Of a DNA stretch of 55,773 nt, positions 24,155 to 33,605 are shown in pieces. The translations under genes were made by a program, and so were the position numbers. The notes below the pieces were generated by a model. It saw only the letters and a list, made by a program, of their open reading frames with translations. It was not told the DNA's origin and did not search any database. The stretch covers positions 66,532 through 122,304 of the forward strand of contig NZ_LMKE01000009.1 of the NCBI RefSeq assembly GCF_001421245.1, given 5' to 3'. Positions within the stretch are counted from its first letter, which is position 1, and every line of letters starts with the position of its first letter. The DNA is from Sphingomonas sp. Leaf10 (GTDB lineage: Bacteria; Pseudomonadota; Alphaproteobacteria; Sphingomonadales; Sphingomonadaceae).

Positions 24155-24675
24155 TACGCGCCGGCCCCTTCCTCAGCCGGAACGGAGGCGGCAGCGGCAG
24201 GCGCGGCATCGCTTAACGCGGGCAATGCGGGACCGGCCGCTTCATCGGTCGCCCCGGTGAAGCGGACGTTGACGGTCTGCGTCATGCGGTCGCCAATCGG
24301 GACGGCTCGGCTACGGCTCTTGACGATCAGGAACCCGTCGATGACCCACGATGCATCTTCGCCCGCCGGGACGATCGCCCGATACGGCCGCACCTTGCCG
24401 TCATTATGCGCTGCGCGGATCAGCTTGTCCGTGTCGGAGCCGGGAATATAGTTCAGCGTAATCGAACCTTCGCCGGGTTCGATCATGCCGGCCTTGTATT
24501 CCTTCCGACGCTTCGGCGATTTGAAGTGGGTTACCTCGACATCGTCCGCCGTTTCCTCGGCGAACGGGATTTCCGTCACTTCGTCGAGTTCCTTCAACGT
24601 GCCAGTGGCATCGCCGAGCCAGAATTCGGTACCGTAGCCGATCTGGGCTTCGCTGTTGCCGGTTTCATCAACCAT
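24154..24675 (-). CDS. Major tail tube protein
   Basis: This 173-residue protein starts at MVDETGNSEAQIGYGTEFWLGD (ATG 24675, eight-base overlap with the gene before); the longer ORF is a shadow. The sequence fits the beta-sandwich tail tube fold of HK97/lambda-type siphophages (VTHFKSPKRRKEYKAGM, GSITLNYIPGS). It precedes the chaperone gene as usual. The C-terminal 30 residues are an Ala/Pro-rich tail. Confidence 0.85.
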   Translation of the reverse strand: MVDETGNSEAQIGYGTEFWLGDATGTLKELDEVTEIPFAEETADDVEVTHFKSPKRRKEYKAGMIEPGEGSITLNYIPGSDTDKLIRAAHNDGKVRPYRAIVPAGEDASWVIDGFLIVKSRSRAVPIGDRMTQTVNVRFTGATDEAAGPALPALSDAAPAAAASVPAEEGAGA

Positions 24676-25084
24676 TATTCTGCTCCTGCAATGAATTCGT
24701 GTACGTGAACTGGATGTCGATGATCTGGCGGTAGAGGTCGGTGCCGTCGCCTGTTTCCTCGCGTTCGGCGCGGACCGACACGTCCTTCCCACGCTGGAAC
24801 CGGACCCCATCGATCGCCGCCGCTGGCACGACCGCTGTAATGACAGCGTCGCGAAGCAGCAGCGACGCGGCGAAATCATTGGCCCAGACATCGATCTGGA
24901 TGCGGGCGACCGTGGGCTGGAAACCCTTCATGTGCTGCCCGCGCCGGTCGGAAATGGTATGGAGCGTGATCGCCGGCAGCGTGGCACCCTGCACCCGCCG
25001 CATCCAATCGACCCGCGTTCCCACGGCTGCGCTGACCGGCGCCGCCGACAGCAACCGCTTGGCCAGCGCCGCTTCGAAACTCAT
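24668..25084 (-). CDS. Tail completion protein (DUF3168 family)
   Basis: A 138-residue protein with the DUF3168 pattern (LLSAAPVSAAVGTRVDWMRR, ARIQIDVWANDFAASLLLRDAV). Members cap the tail tube at the head end (gp17-like tail terminator). It overlaps its neighbours by 4 and 8 bases. Confidence 0.85.
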   Translation of the reverse strand: MSFEAALAKRLLSAAPVSAAVGTRVDWMRRVQGATLPAITLHTISDRRGQHMKGFQPTVARIQIDVWANDFAASLLLRDAVITAVVPAAAIDGVRFQRGKDVSVRAEREETGDGTDLYRQIIDIQFTYTNSLQEQNNG

Positions 25085-25497
25085 TGCGCCGCTTCCCTAA
25101 CCAATGCCGCCAGCCCGGCGACGACGATTCCGATCGCCTCCGCGCCCTTTGCGTCCACCGCCGGGCGGGCGAACGGTTGCGGTGCCGAATGCGAGGTGCC
25201 CCATTCGAGCAGGTGCATCGTCGACCCGGCACCGCCCCGGCGCGGGCCGATGAAGATCGACACGTCGCGTGGCCCCATGCCGTCGAGCACGAACCCCGGC
25301 GAGTTGGTCACTGTGATCGTGCGGCGGTGTCGGCCTGTGTCGACCGGGATCAACCGGCGCTGCTCGGTGGCGATGACGTTGGCCGCAACCCGCAACACCC
25401 CATCGACCTTGCGGCGCGGCGTCGCATTCGCAAGGCGCGTCAGCTTGCGGTCCAACTGGCGGAAACCAGTCGTCCCGAACGACCCGGCCTTGCCCAT
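25081..25497 (-). CDS. HK97 gp10-family neck protein
   Basis: The 138-residue protein starts MGKAGSFGTTGFRQLDRKLTRL at 25497, one base shared with the upstream stop; the upstream 25 codons of the ORF belong to another frame's gene. The central VAANVIATEQRRLIPVDTGRHRRTITV and the C-terminal HLLEWGTSHSAPQPFARPA blocks are typical of HK97 gp10-like head-tail joining proteins. Confidence 0.88.
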   Translation of the reverse strand: MGKAGSFGTTGFRQLDRKLTRLANATPRRKVDGVLRVAANVIATEQRRLIPVDTGRHRRTITVTNSPGFVLDGMGPRDVSIFIGPRRGGAGSTMHLLEWGTSHSAPQPFARPAVDAKGAEAIGIVVAGLAALVREAAQ

Positions 25498-25853
25498 CAG
25501 CGAACGATCCGAACGACGCCGATGTCGATCGCATCTTGCCGCCCTACCGGCACGACCGAGACGATCTCCCACAACTGTCCGTCGGGGCGCGCGGGGCAGC
25601 GAAGGCGGTCCTTTACGCTAAGCCCGCCGACCGCATCCGGGTCTATTTTCGAATCCCAGCGGATTCGGAACAGAGCGGGCATGGCGGCCGCCGTTTCCGC
25701 ATTCGAATACCGCTCGCGGCCCGGCGAGCCAATGAACTGGGCAGAACGCTTCCAGACCACGATGGGCGGGCCGGGCACGTTCTGCGTACCGTTATGAACC
25801 GGCGGGCCTGGCCGCTCGATCTGAATACGCTTATCCAGACGCGACGGCTTCAT
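25497..25853 (-). CDS. Head closure protein (phage head-tail joining family)
   Basis: A 118-residue protein beginning MKPSRLDKRIQIERPG at ATG 25853 (four-base overlap). The opening 'L-x-x-RI-x-IE' and later G-x-ERYSNAE with WDSKI-x-P match the SPP1 gp16/HK97-type head-tail joining family that closes the portal channel after packaging. Confidence 0.85.
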   Translation of the reverse strand: MKPSRLDKRIQIERPGPPVHNGTQNVPGPPIVVWKRSAQFIGSPGRERYSNAETAAAMPALFRIRWDSKIDPDAVGGLSVKDRLRCPARPDGQLWEIVSVVPVGRQDAIDIGVVRIVR

Positions 25854-26137
25854 ACCAGCGTCCGCCGATATGGATCGCACACGACCATGGCCGGCGCGAG
25901 CGAGGTGGCCGCCTCGCCATCCCGCAACCGGTCGAACGCGCCGGCATACAGCAGCACACCATGTAATAGCGGCGCGGGTACGGTCTCGGGATCAGCCCCG
26001 GCGATCGTCCGACCCGTATATTGCTCAACCCACTGCACCCCCGCCTGAAGCGCGAGGTTGAGGGTATCGTCCTGATCTTCGTTGTCCGCATCATAGCGGA
26101 GGAAGGCCTTGACCAATTCCAGCGTCAGCGTGGGCAT
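25850..26137 (-). CDS. Head-tail connector (gp6-like adaptor)
   Basis: This 95-residue helical protein (MPTLTLELVKAFLRYDADNEDQ, QWVEQYTGRTI) resembles gp6/gp15-type connectors with two to three N-terminal helices that dock to the portal. An 82-base non-coding gap separates it from the gene upstream, and it couples to the head closure gene by ATGA. Confidence 0.85.
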   Translation of the reverse strand: MPTLTLELVKAFLRYDADNEDQDDTLNLALQAGVQWVEQYTGRTIAGADPETVPAPLLHGVLLYAGAFDRLRDGEAATSLAPAMVVCDPYRRTLV

Positions 26138-26219
26138 GTCAGGCGCGTCCTACAGTCGATGGGATCGGAGATAGCGGCGGTGATGGGGCGGTCAGCACGA
26201 ACGCCGCCGCCCCACGGCA

Positions 26220-26750
26220 TCAGTTGCTGGTCCGGGAACGCCGCGTGGTCTGCGTCGGCTCTTCGGCCGCCACCGGTTCCGCCGCCTGCGCGGGTTCCTC
26301 CGCCTGCGACTGATCGGCCGCCTGCGACTGGTCGGACGGCTCGGCCGCCGGGGCTTCGGCGAAGCGCTGCGCCAGCGCGGCCACTTCACCGCGCATGGCT
26401 TCCAGCCCGTCCGTCAGCGTGCTGACCTGACCCTGAAGGTCCGCGATCGTGGTCGCGGCTTCCTGACCGGCTGCGTCACGCTCCTGCGTCAGCGTGCCGA
26501 TCTGTTCGCGCATCGCGTCGCGATCGCTGCCCAGCGCCGCAACCTGATCGCGCAAATCTGCGATCGTGACGGCGGCATCGTCGACCGGCGGCGGCGGGGC
26601 CTCGTCTGCATCGCCGATTTCCATCAGCGCGCCAAGCCGCACCAGATGATCGACCGCGTTCGGGTCGGCGATGCGGGTGCCGGTTTCGGGATCGCCCGGC
26701 TTGTAGAACTTGTCGCCCTGATGGGCTTCCATCACCTGATACTTCTTCAT
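26220..26750 (-). CDS. Virion-associated coiled-coil protein, uncharacterised
   Basis: The 176-residue product has an N-terminal domain of about 45 residues (MKKYQVMEAHQGDKFYKPGD), a proline spacer, a long heptad-rich coiled coil (about 60-135) and a C-terminal tail of repeated Q-A-A/E-E-P units ending TTRRSRTSN. It lies between capsid and connector genes, suggesting a capsid decoration, head fibre or assembly factor. The N-terminal part may be the conserved one. Confidence 0.7.
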   Translation of the reverse strand: MKKYQVMEAHQGDKFYKPGDPETGTRIADPNAVDHLVRLGALMEIGDADEAPPPPVDDAAVTIADLRDQVAALGSDRDAMREQIGTLTQERDAAGQEAATTIADLQGQVSTLTDGLEAMRGEVAALAQRFAEAPAAEPSDQSQAADQSQAEEPAQAAEPVAAEEPTQTTRRSRTSN

Positions 26751-26808
26751 GTTCGGTCCTTCCGAAACGGGTACGGGCGACCGCTGACCGGCCGCCCGCG
26801 TTGGTCGA

Positions 26809-28107
26809 TCAGAACGTGCCCTTGATCAGGGCGGCGGGGCGCTTGACCGCGAGCGCGACGCGCTCTTCCGCACGCATGGTCAGCAGGTTCTTTTCGAAGT
26901 CGTCCGCGTTCTCGGACGAAATCAGCACCTCGACCGCGAGCCGGTCGTAGAGCGTCGCCGCCATCTTGAAGGCGCCAGCCAGGAAGCTGCCGATTGCCAT
27001 GCTGTTGGTCGGTACCACCCGCTTGCCCCACAGGGTCGGCCCGGCCATGGCGAGCGGGTTGGCGAAGATATAGCCGCCCGCGCTATCCTTGGTCAGTTCG
27101 ATCACCGCCCAGTCGGTTTCCGACGTGACGATCGCGTCCGACGGATACAGGCCGAGGCTGGCCTGCAACAGCGCGAGGCGCAGCTTGTCGATCCGGGTCA
27201 TGTTCGGGATCGTCACGTTTGCCGGCGCGGCATAGGCGGTCGCCTGCAGCATCAGGCCCAGCAGGTTTTCGCCGGTCCCGTCGCCGTTGAGGATCTGTGC
27301 ATCCTCGGCCAGCGCGAGGCCGTAACGCATTTCGCTGTCGACCTCGCCTTGCAGACGCGGCGCGTCGTCGAGCGCCTGCCGGGTGATCTTGGCGAGGTGC
27401 GCGATCGTCTTGACGTTCGCGGTCGCCTTTTCCCATCCGTAGTTGCTGTACGGCTTCTGCGCGCCTTCCGCGACCGGGGCGGCGTTGTTCTGCCGGACGG
27501 TCTGCTTGGCATATTCGGCGGTGCCGGTGGTGATCGGCACGACGGTCAGCAGATCGCGCACCACCAGATCGGGGCGCTTCGGCAGGTCGATCGGATCGGT
27601 CTCGCGCTGCCGCCAGATCATGCCGCCGGCCGAACCGCTGGCGGTGGTGATCGCCTTCAATTCGATCCGGGCGGACGGGCGTTCCTTGCGCGACAGCGCC
27701 TTTACGTCGTCATTGTCGGCCAGCTGCTTGCCCCAGCTATCCATGTCGAGCGAACCGCGACCGGCCGGGCGATCGGCCTTCTGTTCCAGTTCGTCGAGCC
27801 GCGACTTGACCTCGGTGATGACGTTCAGTTCGGTCAGCGCCTTGTCGGCGTTGGCCTTCGTTTCGCCGGCGACTTCGCCGAGACGCTTGATCTCGGTATC
27901 GGCCTTTTCCGCCAGCTTGCGGACATCGCTCAACGACTTTTCGAAGAACGTCTTGAGTTCGGTGCCGATCTCGCTCGCCGACTTGCCCTCAAGGGACGGA
28001 AACGGGTGGCCCTGACCATCACGCATGTAGCGGCCCTTGGCGCGCTCGGCAGCGGTCATCGGTCCGAGCAGCGCCCGCGCGCTGCCCAGCAAAAACGTCT
28101 TACGCAT
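26809..28107 (-). CDS. HK97-type major capsid protein
   Basis: The 432-residue protein has an N-terminal coiled-coil scaffolding (delta) domain up to about residue 125, rich in Lys/Glu, followed by the HK97 fold (WRQRETDPIDLPKRPDLVVRDLLTVVPI, EKATANVKTIAHLAKITRQALDD, LAEDAQILNGDGTGENLLG, WGKRVVPTNSM). The delta domain should be removed by the protease encoded just upstream. Length and architecture are normal. Confidence 0.95.
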   Translation of the reverse strand: MRKTFLLGSARALLGPMTAAERAKGRYMRDGQGHPFPSLEGKSASEIGTELKTFFEKSLSDVRKLAEKADTEIKRLGEVAGETKANADKALTELNVITEVKSRLDELEQKADRPAGRGSLDMDSWGKQLADNDDVKALSRKERPSARIELKAITTASGSAGGMIWRQRETDPIDLPKRPDLVVRDLLTVVPITTGTAEYAKQTVRQNNAAPVAEGAQKPYSNYGWEKATANVKTIAHLAKITRQALDDAPRLQGEVDSEMRYGLALAEDAQILNGDGTGENLLGLMLQATAYAAPANVTIPNMTRIDKLRLALLQASLGLYPSDAIVTSETDWAVIELTKDSAGGYIFANPLAMAGPTLWGKRVVPTNSMAIGSFLAGAFKMAATLYDRLAVEVLISSENADDFEKNLLTMRAEERVALAVKRPAALIKGTF

Positions 28108-28134
28108 ATGTGCCCTTTCGGCAGAGAGGAAGGA

Positions 28135-28761
28135 TCAGCCGGCCCAGCTTTTGAAAAGCTCGGCCAGGTCGTCGTTCGCCTTCGCCTCGGGCTCCCCCCG
28201 AAGATGCGGCGCTGCCTTGCCCGCGATGGCGGCGGCCAAGGACTTGGAGAAACCGCCGCTATCGCGCAGCCATTCCTCGAACTGGCGAACGGTCGGCATC
28301 CCGCCGGCCTCCACCAGAGATTTGATATTGGTCACGATGGCGCGGTCGTTCATCCCGACCGGGACCAACGACACCTCGTGCAGCGCCATTTCAAGCAACT
28401 GGCGCGCCTTGCCTTCATACCGGTGCTTGAGCGTCCGATACCCGACCGACAGGCCCGGCAGCGCTCCGGCTTCCGCCAACGCATGCGCCTCGCGGCCGGC
28501 TTCCGACTTCATCGCGATCCGGCCCTCGACATGCAGGCCGGTCGACGATTCTTCGAACTTCGACCATCCACCGATCGGACGCTTGTGGTCGTGGAACAGC
28601 AGCATCGGCACCGAGGCACGGCCGGCAACGGCCTTGGTCAGCGCGCCCGGCATGATCACGTCGCCACCGAAGTCGACGTTGCCATATCCAGCGGCGATAC
28701 CCGCGATGTAACCGGCTTCGTCGATCGCCTTGATCTCGAAGCCGAAGCCGAGTTCGCTCAT
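28135..28761 (-). CDS. HK97-family prohead protease
   Basis: A 208-residue serine protease that trims the capsid delta domain during maturation. Visible are the entry strand GYIAGIAAGYGNVDFGGDVIMPGA, LLFHDH with the catalytic His, and GLSVGYR with the catalytic Ser. It overlaps the portal gene by four bases and precedes the capsid gene, the usual order. The C-terminal 60 residues carry an extra helical tail. Confidence 0.93.
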   Translation of the reverse strand: MSELGFGFEIKAIDEAGYIAGIAAGYGNVDFGGDVIMPGALTKAVAGRASVPMLLFHDHKRPIGGWSKFEESSTGLHVEGRIAMKSEAGREAHALAEAGALPGLSVGYRTLKHRYEGKARQLLEMALHEVSLVPVGMNDRAIVTNIKSLVEAGGMPTVRQFEEWLRDSGGFSKSLAAAIAGKAAPHLRGEPEAKANDDLAELFKSWAG

Positions 28762-30041
28762 TCTTCGTTCTCCGGTGGGGTGATGTCGGTCGGGCTTTTG
28801 CCAAGCGGTTCGTCCTGCATCTGGCGATAGATCTGGTCGCCACCGGCAACCGGCGCCCAGCCTTCCATCGCGCGGACCTGATTGACCGTCATGAACGGCT
28901 TCATCAGGTTGTAATACCGCGCGCGACCCTCGCTATCAGCGCGCAGGAAGCCTTCGATATTGAACCGGATTTTCAAGCCGCGCTGCCGATCGGCACGGGT
29001 CAGCAACTGCTTTCCCAAGGCGCTCTCGATCCGCTTCAAACGCTTGTGCATCTTGAATTTGACCAGCGAGAGTGTCTGGTCGGAAATGCTGCTGCCGAGC
29101 TTCGTATTGCCGGCAGTGATGCCGACCAGATGCGGGTCGACTTCGAAAATCTGGCAAATGATCGTCATGCCCAGTTGGCGACTGGTGACCAGTTCGGCGT
29201 CGACCGGGTCGATCGCGATCTTCTCCCACGTCAGCCCGTTATCGAGCAGCATCGGCCGCCCGGCATTCGCGGCGCCGACGAACTTGTCGCCCAGCAACTG
29301 CTCGAGCACGCCGCGCTGCTCGCCGGTCAACGGCTTGTCCGTCTTGAGCACGCCGCTCGACCGGACACCATTGGCGAACAGCGCGTCGGCCGACGCCTCG
29401 GTCGCCAACGCCTGCCGCAGCGCGCGCCGATACGTGCCGATGGTCGACGCGCCGCCCAGCGCGTCACCGCCGCGACCGCGAATATGCAGCATCTCTTCGA
29501 CGCCGACCGTGATCGTCCGGCTGTCGATCGTCCATTGGTATTGAAGCTGGCCGGTCGGCAGGCGGGTGACGCGGACGATATCGGGATGCAGCGGCAGCAA
29601 TGACGTGATCGTGCCGTCGCCGCGCTTGCTGATCCGGGCATAGGCATTGCCGCGCCATTCAAGGCTCTCGACGATGAATTCCCAGAAATCGAACGCCGAT
29701 TGGTCGTAATTCGGGCTGTCGTGCAGCAGCCAGTAGAGCGGGTGTTCCGGGAACGCCACGTCGACGCCGTCGACCTCGCGCAGCACGTGCAGCGGCAGGC
29801 CGGCGATGTTGCCCGCCCAGAACGCGACACACGCGCCGGCCGTCGCCAGCCCTTCGACATTGCCATCGCCGAGCGACTGGCCGTCCCGGAACTGGGCGAC
29901 CGAGACCCGGTTGATCTCGAAATCGTTGCGGTTGGCGGTCGCGACGGTGTCGCCGACCCAACCGCTGACGATCTCTTTCCGCTCGGTCGCCCAGCGGCGT
30001 TCCTGCTCGGCCGCGCGTGCGGACAGCATATAGCCCGTCAT
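28758..30041 (-). CDS. Portal protein (HK97 family)
   Basis: This 427-residue protein forms the dodecameric DNA channel and packaging motor platform. Family blocks include [52 protein letters not shown] and [20 protein letters not shown]. The start [13 protein letters not shown] at 30041 overlaps the terminase stop by four bases; the earlier GTG-type starts lie deep inside the terminase gene. Confidence 0.94.
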   Translation of the reverse strand: MTGYMLSARAAEQERRWATERKEIVSGWVGDTVATANRNDFEINRVSVAQFRDGQSLGDGNVEGLATAGACVAFWAGNIAGLPLHVLREVDGVDVAFPEHPLYWLLHDSPNYDQSAFDFWEFIVESLEWRGNAYARISKRGDGTITSLLPLHPDIVRVTRLPTGQLQYQWTIDSRTITVGVEEMLHIRGRGGDALGGASTIGTYRRALRQALATEASADALFANGVRSSGVLKTDKPLTGEQRGVLEQLLGDKFVGAANAGRPMLLDNGLTWEKIAIDPVDAELVTSRQLGMTIICQIFEVDPHLVGITAGNTKLGSSISDQTLSLVKFKMHKRLKRIESALGKQLLTRADRQRGLKIRFNIEGFLRADSEGRARYYNLMKPFMTVNQVRAMEGWAPVAGGDQIYRQMQDEPLGKSPTDITPPENEE

Positions 30042-31798
30042 GCCGTCGCCCGAAGCGATGCGATCCAATCGTCCACATTGCCTCCCATGGCTTCCGGATT
30101 GCGGCTCATCAGCATGGCCGCGTTGAACATGGCCGCCAGCGGATCGATCTTCGCTGACGGCTCGCGCTTGACGATCGCCACGGCGGTCGCGCCGCGCGGC
30201 TCCATCTTCGCGTTACCCACACACCAGCGCATCAGCGCCGTGCCTGCGTGCCGCATCGTCCGCGCCGCGAGCTTGCGGGCGGTCGCCTTGACCACGCTCG
30301 ATAGTTTGAACCCCTGTCCGATAGCGACCATCTGCTCGTCGGTGAATTCCGACGACGCCAGTTCGTCGACCAGCACCGACACGCCGACCGGGTCCAGCCC
30401 GATCGCGCCTTCCGCCGGGAACAGCCCGGCGTCGCGGACGCGGACCAGAATGTCCGCCACACCGCGCAAATCCTCGGTCAGTTCAGCGTCGGCATCATCG
30501 GCGGCATCCGCAGCGTCGACATCGATCGTTGCGAACTCCGGCAATTCGCACCGGGTGAGCGACCCTTCCTTGACCAGTTCGTCCAGCTTGGTGGCAATGT
30601 CCTGCCTCCGCTTCCAGACGATCGACCATGCCCACGCATGGCACCATACCAGCCACCGTTTCGAACCCTTCTCGCGGCCAATCAGGCACAGGCCCAACAG
30701 GTCGTCGAGACCGCCGCCGTCGATCCCGGCGACCACCACCTCACAGCGGGCAAGGAACGCGTCGATCATTGCCAGGGCGGTTTCCGCCGCCCCGTCCCAG
30801 AACACCGCTCCGGTCCACTGGTCGCGGGCGAGGCGCATCCCGATTTCGACATTCAGGTGCTTGGCAAGGAACACCTGCTTGCTGCCATCCTCGCCCTGCA
30901 CAGCCTCGGCCAACTTTTCTGCGAGCCAGACCGCATCGACCGACCGGCCAATGTTCGGGTTGGTGACGTAGAAATTTTCCGGATTCAAATAGGCTTCGGC
31001 CTCGATCATCGCCGCCGGCCATTCGTACAACACACCCAGCTTGCGGGGGTCGACTATCGTGCCGTCGCGAACGCCACGGAAGATATCGAGCTTGGCTTTG
31101 AATATCCCGCGAGGGGCTTCGTCGCTGTGGGTCGTCAGGAACACGACGAACCCTTCTGGCCGGCTGACCATGCCGCCGGTCGCTTCCATCAGCATCGCGT
31201 CGGCCTTCGGGTTCTTCCCGAAAATCCACAGTTCCTCGACTAGAATGAAGGCGGCTTTCTTGCCCGACACGATATCCGTGTCGGCCGCGACCACCTTCAA
31301 TTCCGCCTCGGTCACACGATGCTTGATGACCCGTTGATGCTCGATGACGTGCAGCAATTCCCGCAACTTCGGGTCGTGCCGCACCATCCCCATCGCCGGG
31401 GTAAAGACGTTGTTCGCCACCTCCTTTGTGGGCGCCAGCACCAGCAATTCGGCGCTGTGCCGCCAGTTGCGGACCAACGCCGTGACCATGATCCCAGCGG
31501 CGATCGTCGATTTGGCGTTCTTCTTGCTGATCAACAGCATGAATTCGGTGATCAGCCGGCGGCCGGTCTCGGCATCGTAGGCCCCAAAGATCGCGGCGAC
31601 GAAGTCGAACACGAACGGCTCGCACGCCTCGCCAAACGTCGGCATGCCCGGCACGTCGACGATCCGCAGGGACTTGAATACGGCCAGCGCCGCGTCAGCC
31701 TCCGCCTGAAACAGCGGTGCGATCGGCACCAGCGAGCGCCGCTCAACGATTCGCGTTTCCCAGTCGGGACACGCGGTTGACCAGATTGGCGGCTTCAT
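30038..31798 (-). CDS. Terminase large subunit
   Basis: The 586-residue packaging motor has an N-terminal ATPase with a degenerate Walker A SKKNAKST (91-98), as in HK97-type terminases, and Walker [11 protein letters not shown] (182-191). A coupling motif LTTHSDEAP follows, and then a C-terminal nuclease with [13 protein letters not shown] supplying metal-binding aspartates. It is followed directly by portal, protease and capsid. Confidence 0.93.
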   Translation of the reverse strand: MKPPIWSTACPDWETRIVERRSLVPIAPLFQAEADAALAVFKSLRIVDVPGMPTFGEACEPFVFDFVAAIFGAYDAETGRRLITEFMLLISKKNAKSTIAAGIMVTALVRNWRHSAELLVLAPTKEVANNVFTPAMGMVRHDPKLRELLHVIEHQRVIKHRVTEAELKVVAADTDIVSGKKAAFILVEELWIFGKNPKADAMLMEATGGMVSRPEGFVVFLTTHSDEAPRGIFKAKLDIFRGVRDGTIVDPRKLGVLYEWPAAMIEAEAYLNPENFYVTNPNIGRSVDAVWLAEKLAEAVQGEDGSKQVFLAKHLNVEIGMRLARDQWTGAVFWDGAAETALAMIDAFLARCEVVVAGIDGGGLDDLLGLCLIGREKGSKRWLVWCHAWAWSIVWKRRQDIATKLDELVKEGSLTRCELPEFATIDVDAADAADDADAELTEDLRGVADILVRVRDAGLFPAEGAIGLDPVGVSVLVDELASSEFTDEQMVAIGQGFKLSSVVKATARKLAARTMRHAGTALMRWCVGNAKMEPRGATAVAIVKREPSAKIDPLAAMFNAAMLMSRNPEAMGGNVDDWIASLRATA

Positions 31799-31802
31799 CG
31801 CG

Positions 31803-32294
31803 TCAGTTCACCAGTCGCGACGGCGGGCGCGGCGGCGCATAGATGCCGTCCACCTGTGCAGCGGCTTCGATCGCAGCTTCCTTTTTCCCCTTGCGGGGGC
31901 GGGGCTGTTGCGACTGGGCCGCCGGTTCAGGCGATGCGACCGTCTGCGATAGAGCGCGGAGCCGCGCCTTTTCGAGCCGCTTGATCAGTTCCTTTTCAGC
32001 GGCAACATTGCCGCTTTCAGCGGATCGGTTGAGCCGAGCCAACTGCGTCATCTCCATCCGCAGTTCGGCCGCATCACGCTTTGCGACCTCGGCAAAATAA
32101 TGTTTGCGCAACGTCGGGACCGAGACCCCGATCGCCGTTGCCGCCTCTTTCACACTACGGCGCATCGCGAACGCGATCAGCACCTTGTTCGAGTTTTCGC
32201 GGCTCCACTGATGCTCCGGCCGCCCACGACCTTCCTCGCGCGGCACAACGGGATCGCCGAACAGGTCGACCTCTGGAATTCCCCTGTCCGACAA
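31803..32294 (-). CDS. Terminase small subunit
   Basis: A 163-residue protein with an N-terminal helix-turn-helix ([20 protein letters not shown]), a central coiled coil for oligomerisation and a basic Pro/Lys-rich C-terminal tail. It should recognise the packaging site, which for this type usually lies in or near its own gene. It is five bases from the large subunit. Confidence 0.85.
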   Translation of the reverse strand: MSDRGIPEVDLFGDPVVPREEGRGRPEHQWSRENSNKVLIAFAMRRSVKEAATAIGVSVPTLRKHYFAEVAKRDAAELRMEMTQLARLNRSAESGNVAAEKELIKRLEKARLRALSQTVASPEPAAQSQQPRPRKGKKEAAIEAAAQVDGIYAPPRPPSRLVN

Positions 32295-32373
32295 AAAAAT
32301 TCTCCGCGTGGCATCGGATGCGGTCTAGGCCACCGGCACCCCTTGGACTTTTCACCCCCCCCGGTCCTGCCGG

Positions 32374-32727
32374 TCAGCGGTCGCCGCGCCGCTCCTGCCG
32401 TTGCTTCCGGCTGTCGTGGCACGGCTTGCACAACGTCTGGAGGTTGCGTTCATCCCAAAACAGCTTCTCATCCCCACGGTGCGCACGCCGATGGTCGGCG
32501 ACCAGCAACGACGTGTCGGCCTCGACACGACCGCACCCTTGCCACTGGCACGTGAACAGATCGCGGGTCAGCACCGCGTACCGCAATGCCTGCCAGCGTG
32601 CCGTCTTGTACCAGCGCCGCCAGTCCTGCCGGTCCCGGTCCGCGTCATATGCCTGCCGCCCCGAAGGCGCGGACAGCTTCGAGCGGAGAGGCGACAGTCT
32701 GGGCTTGAGCGTTGTCAGCTTTGCCAT
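32374..32727 (-). CDS. HNH endonuclease next to terminase
   Basis: The 117-residue protein has paired cysteines CQWQGC and CKPC and the HNH core VADHRRAH...NLQTLCKPCHD. HK97-like phages encode such an enzyme beside terminase and need it for terminase-dependent cutting at packaging ends. The short length and single domain fit that role better than a homing endonuclease. It is the first gene of the late operon after a strong hairpin. Confidence 0.9.
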   Translation of the reverse strand: MAKLTTLKPRLSPLRSKLSAPSGRQAYDADRDRQDWRRWYKTARWQALRYAVLTRDLFTCQWQGCGRVEADTSLLVADHRRAHRGDEKLFWDERNLQTLCKPCHDSRKQRQERRGDR

Positions 32728-32737
32728 GGCACAAACG

Positions 32738-32777
32738 CGCAGCGCCCCGCCGGACCGAGGCCAGACGGGGCGCTGCG
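32738..32777 (-). terminator. Strong hairpin between early and late genes
   Basis: CGCAGCGCCCCG and CGGGGCGCTGCG form a perfect 12-bp stem with a 16-nt loop, 10 bases ahead of the HNH start. The following U-tract is weak (GCGTTTG). It may end early transcription and be overcome when late genes are switched on. Confidence 0.5.
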
Positions 32778-32839
32778 AGGCTCAGGGAGGATTGGGGTTG
32801 CTGTGCCGTTCCCGAAGGCCCGTCCCAGCATGACGGGAA

Positions 32840-32866
32840 ATAGGCGAAAAATTAGCGATAGGCGAA
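32840..32866. repeat. Direct 9-bp repeats in the early-late junction
   Basis: ATAGGCGAA occurs at 32840-32848 and 32858-32866, 18 bp apart, with an inverted GTTCGCC at 32877-32883. They lie in the 165-base gap before the HNH gene and could be activator sites for a late promoter. Confidence 0.35.
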
Positions 32867-32892
32867 CAGGTAAAATGTTCGCCGACGCACTT

Positions 32893-33420
32893 TTACCCCA
32901 TTGACACGTCGCGCTGTGGATTTCCGCCATTTACCGCGTTGCAGATCGCGGTGATCGCACGCCCGTACCGCATCCGAAGGCCATCCGCACCCTTCGTCAA
33001 CCCCATGACCGGTAGCAGCTTGCTCCACCGCACCTCGCGAGTGCCACGCGCCAACTGGGCAATGGCAAGCCCAATCAGCTTCCGGTCAACCGGGTCCACA
33101 CGATCAAGCCAGGCGAACGCCTCTTCCATCTCCGCCACATCCTGCCGGGTCATCGCGGCCGAGCGCAGGGCTACATCGCTGCTACTGCCATCGCCCCCGC
33201 GCGCATCGTAATCGCCTGCCAACACATCGCGCGTGATCTCCGGCCATGCCGAACGGATGCGTTGCCATCCGCGCTCGCGGTCCGGGTAGCGCTGGCAGGT
33301 GCGCACTGCCTCGACCAGACGGTCTTCCACATCCTCGAACCCCAGTATGGGAGGATAGGATTGACCTTCCCGAACGATGGGAGGGTAATTGGGAGGATAG
33401 AATGTAGTGTTATCAGTCAT
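32893..33420 (-). CDS. DUF6362-like protein, candidate late-gene regulator
   Basis: The 175-residue protein begins with YPPNYPPIVREGQSYPPIL and has helical blocks including MEEAFAWLDRVDPVDRKLIGLAIAQLARG and LPVMGLTKGADGLRMRYGRAI. The latter resembles a helix-turn-helix. I associate it with the DUF6362 family of alphaproteobacterial phages. It is the last gene before the hairpin separating early and late regions, where antiterminators or late activators are often encoded. Function is inferred from place only. Confidence 0.65.
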   Translation of the reverse strand: MTDNTTFYPPNYPPIVREGQSYPPILGFEDVEDRLVEAVRTCQRYPDRERGWQRIRSAWPEITRDVLAGDYDARGGDGSSSDVALRSAAMTRQDVAEMEEAFAWLDRVDPVDRKLIGLAIAQLARGTREVRWSKLLPVMGLTKGADGLRMRYGRAITAICNAVNGGNPQRDVSMG

Positions 33421-33605
33421 TTAGGTATCTTTCGGGAGGGTGGGAAGGAAAACGCGGGTGATTCTCGCACGCGCGCCCGCATATCTGTGCGCTATGGAAC
33501 CGGGCTGCATTCTGCCTCCCAAGCTCCCACAACCTCCCAAACCCGCAGAAAACCGCCATTCCCAAGGTATCGCGATCCTCCCATCGGCGGGAGGATGGGA
33601 GGATC
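33349..33605. repeat. Cluster of GGGAGGA motifs with a 12-bp hairpin
   Basis: GGGAGGA or its complement occurs at 33349, 33391, 33576 (inverted), 33589 and 33597, with close variants at 33379 and 33434. GATCCTCCCATC (33575-33586) and GATGGGAGGATC (33594-33605) are a perfect inverted pair with a 7-base loop, ending on the primase stop. Much of the rest lies in the 183-base gap between the primase gene and the next gene. Two more copies are inside the primase gene (35286, 35337). Confidence 0.5.

Noticed and set aside
27349..28830. A 493-codon open frame on the plus strand
   Set aside because: It lies opposite the capsid and protease genes and is Arg/Gly/His-rich without any motif; it is an antisense shadow caused by high GC3.
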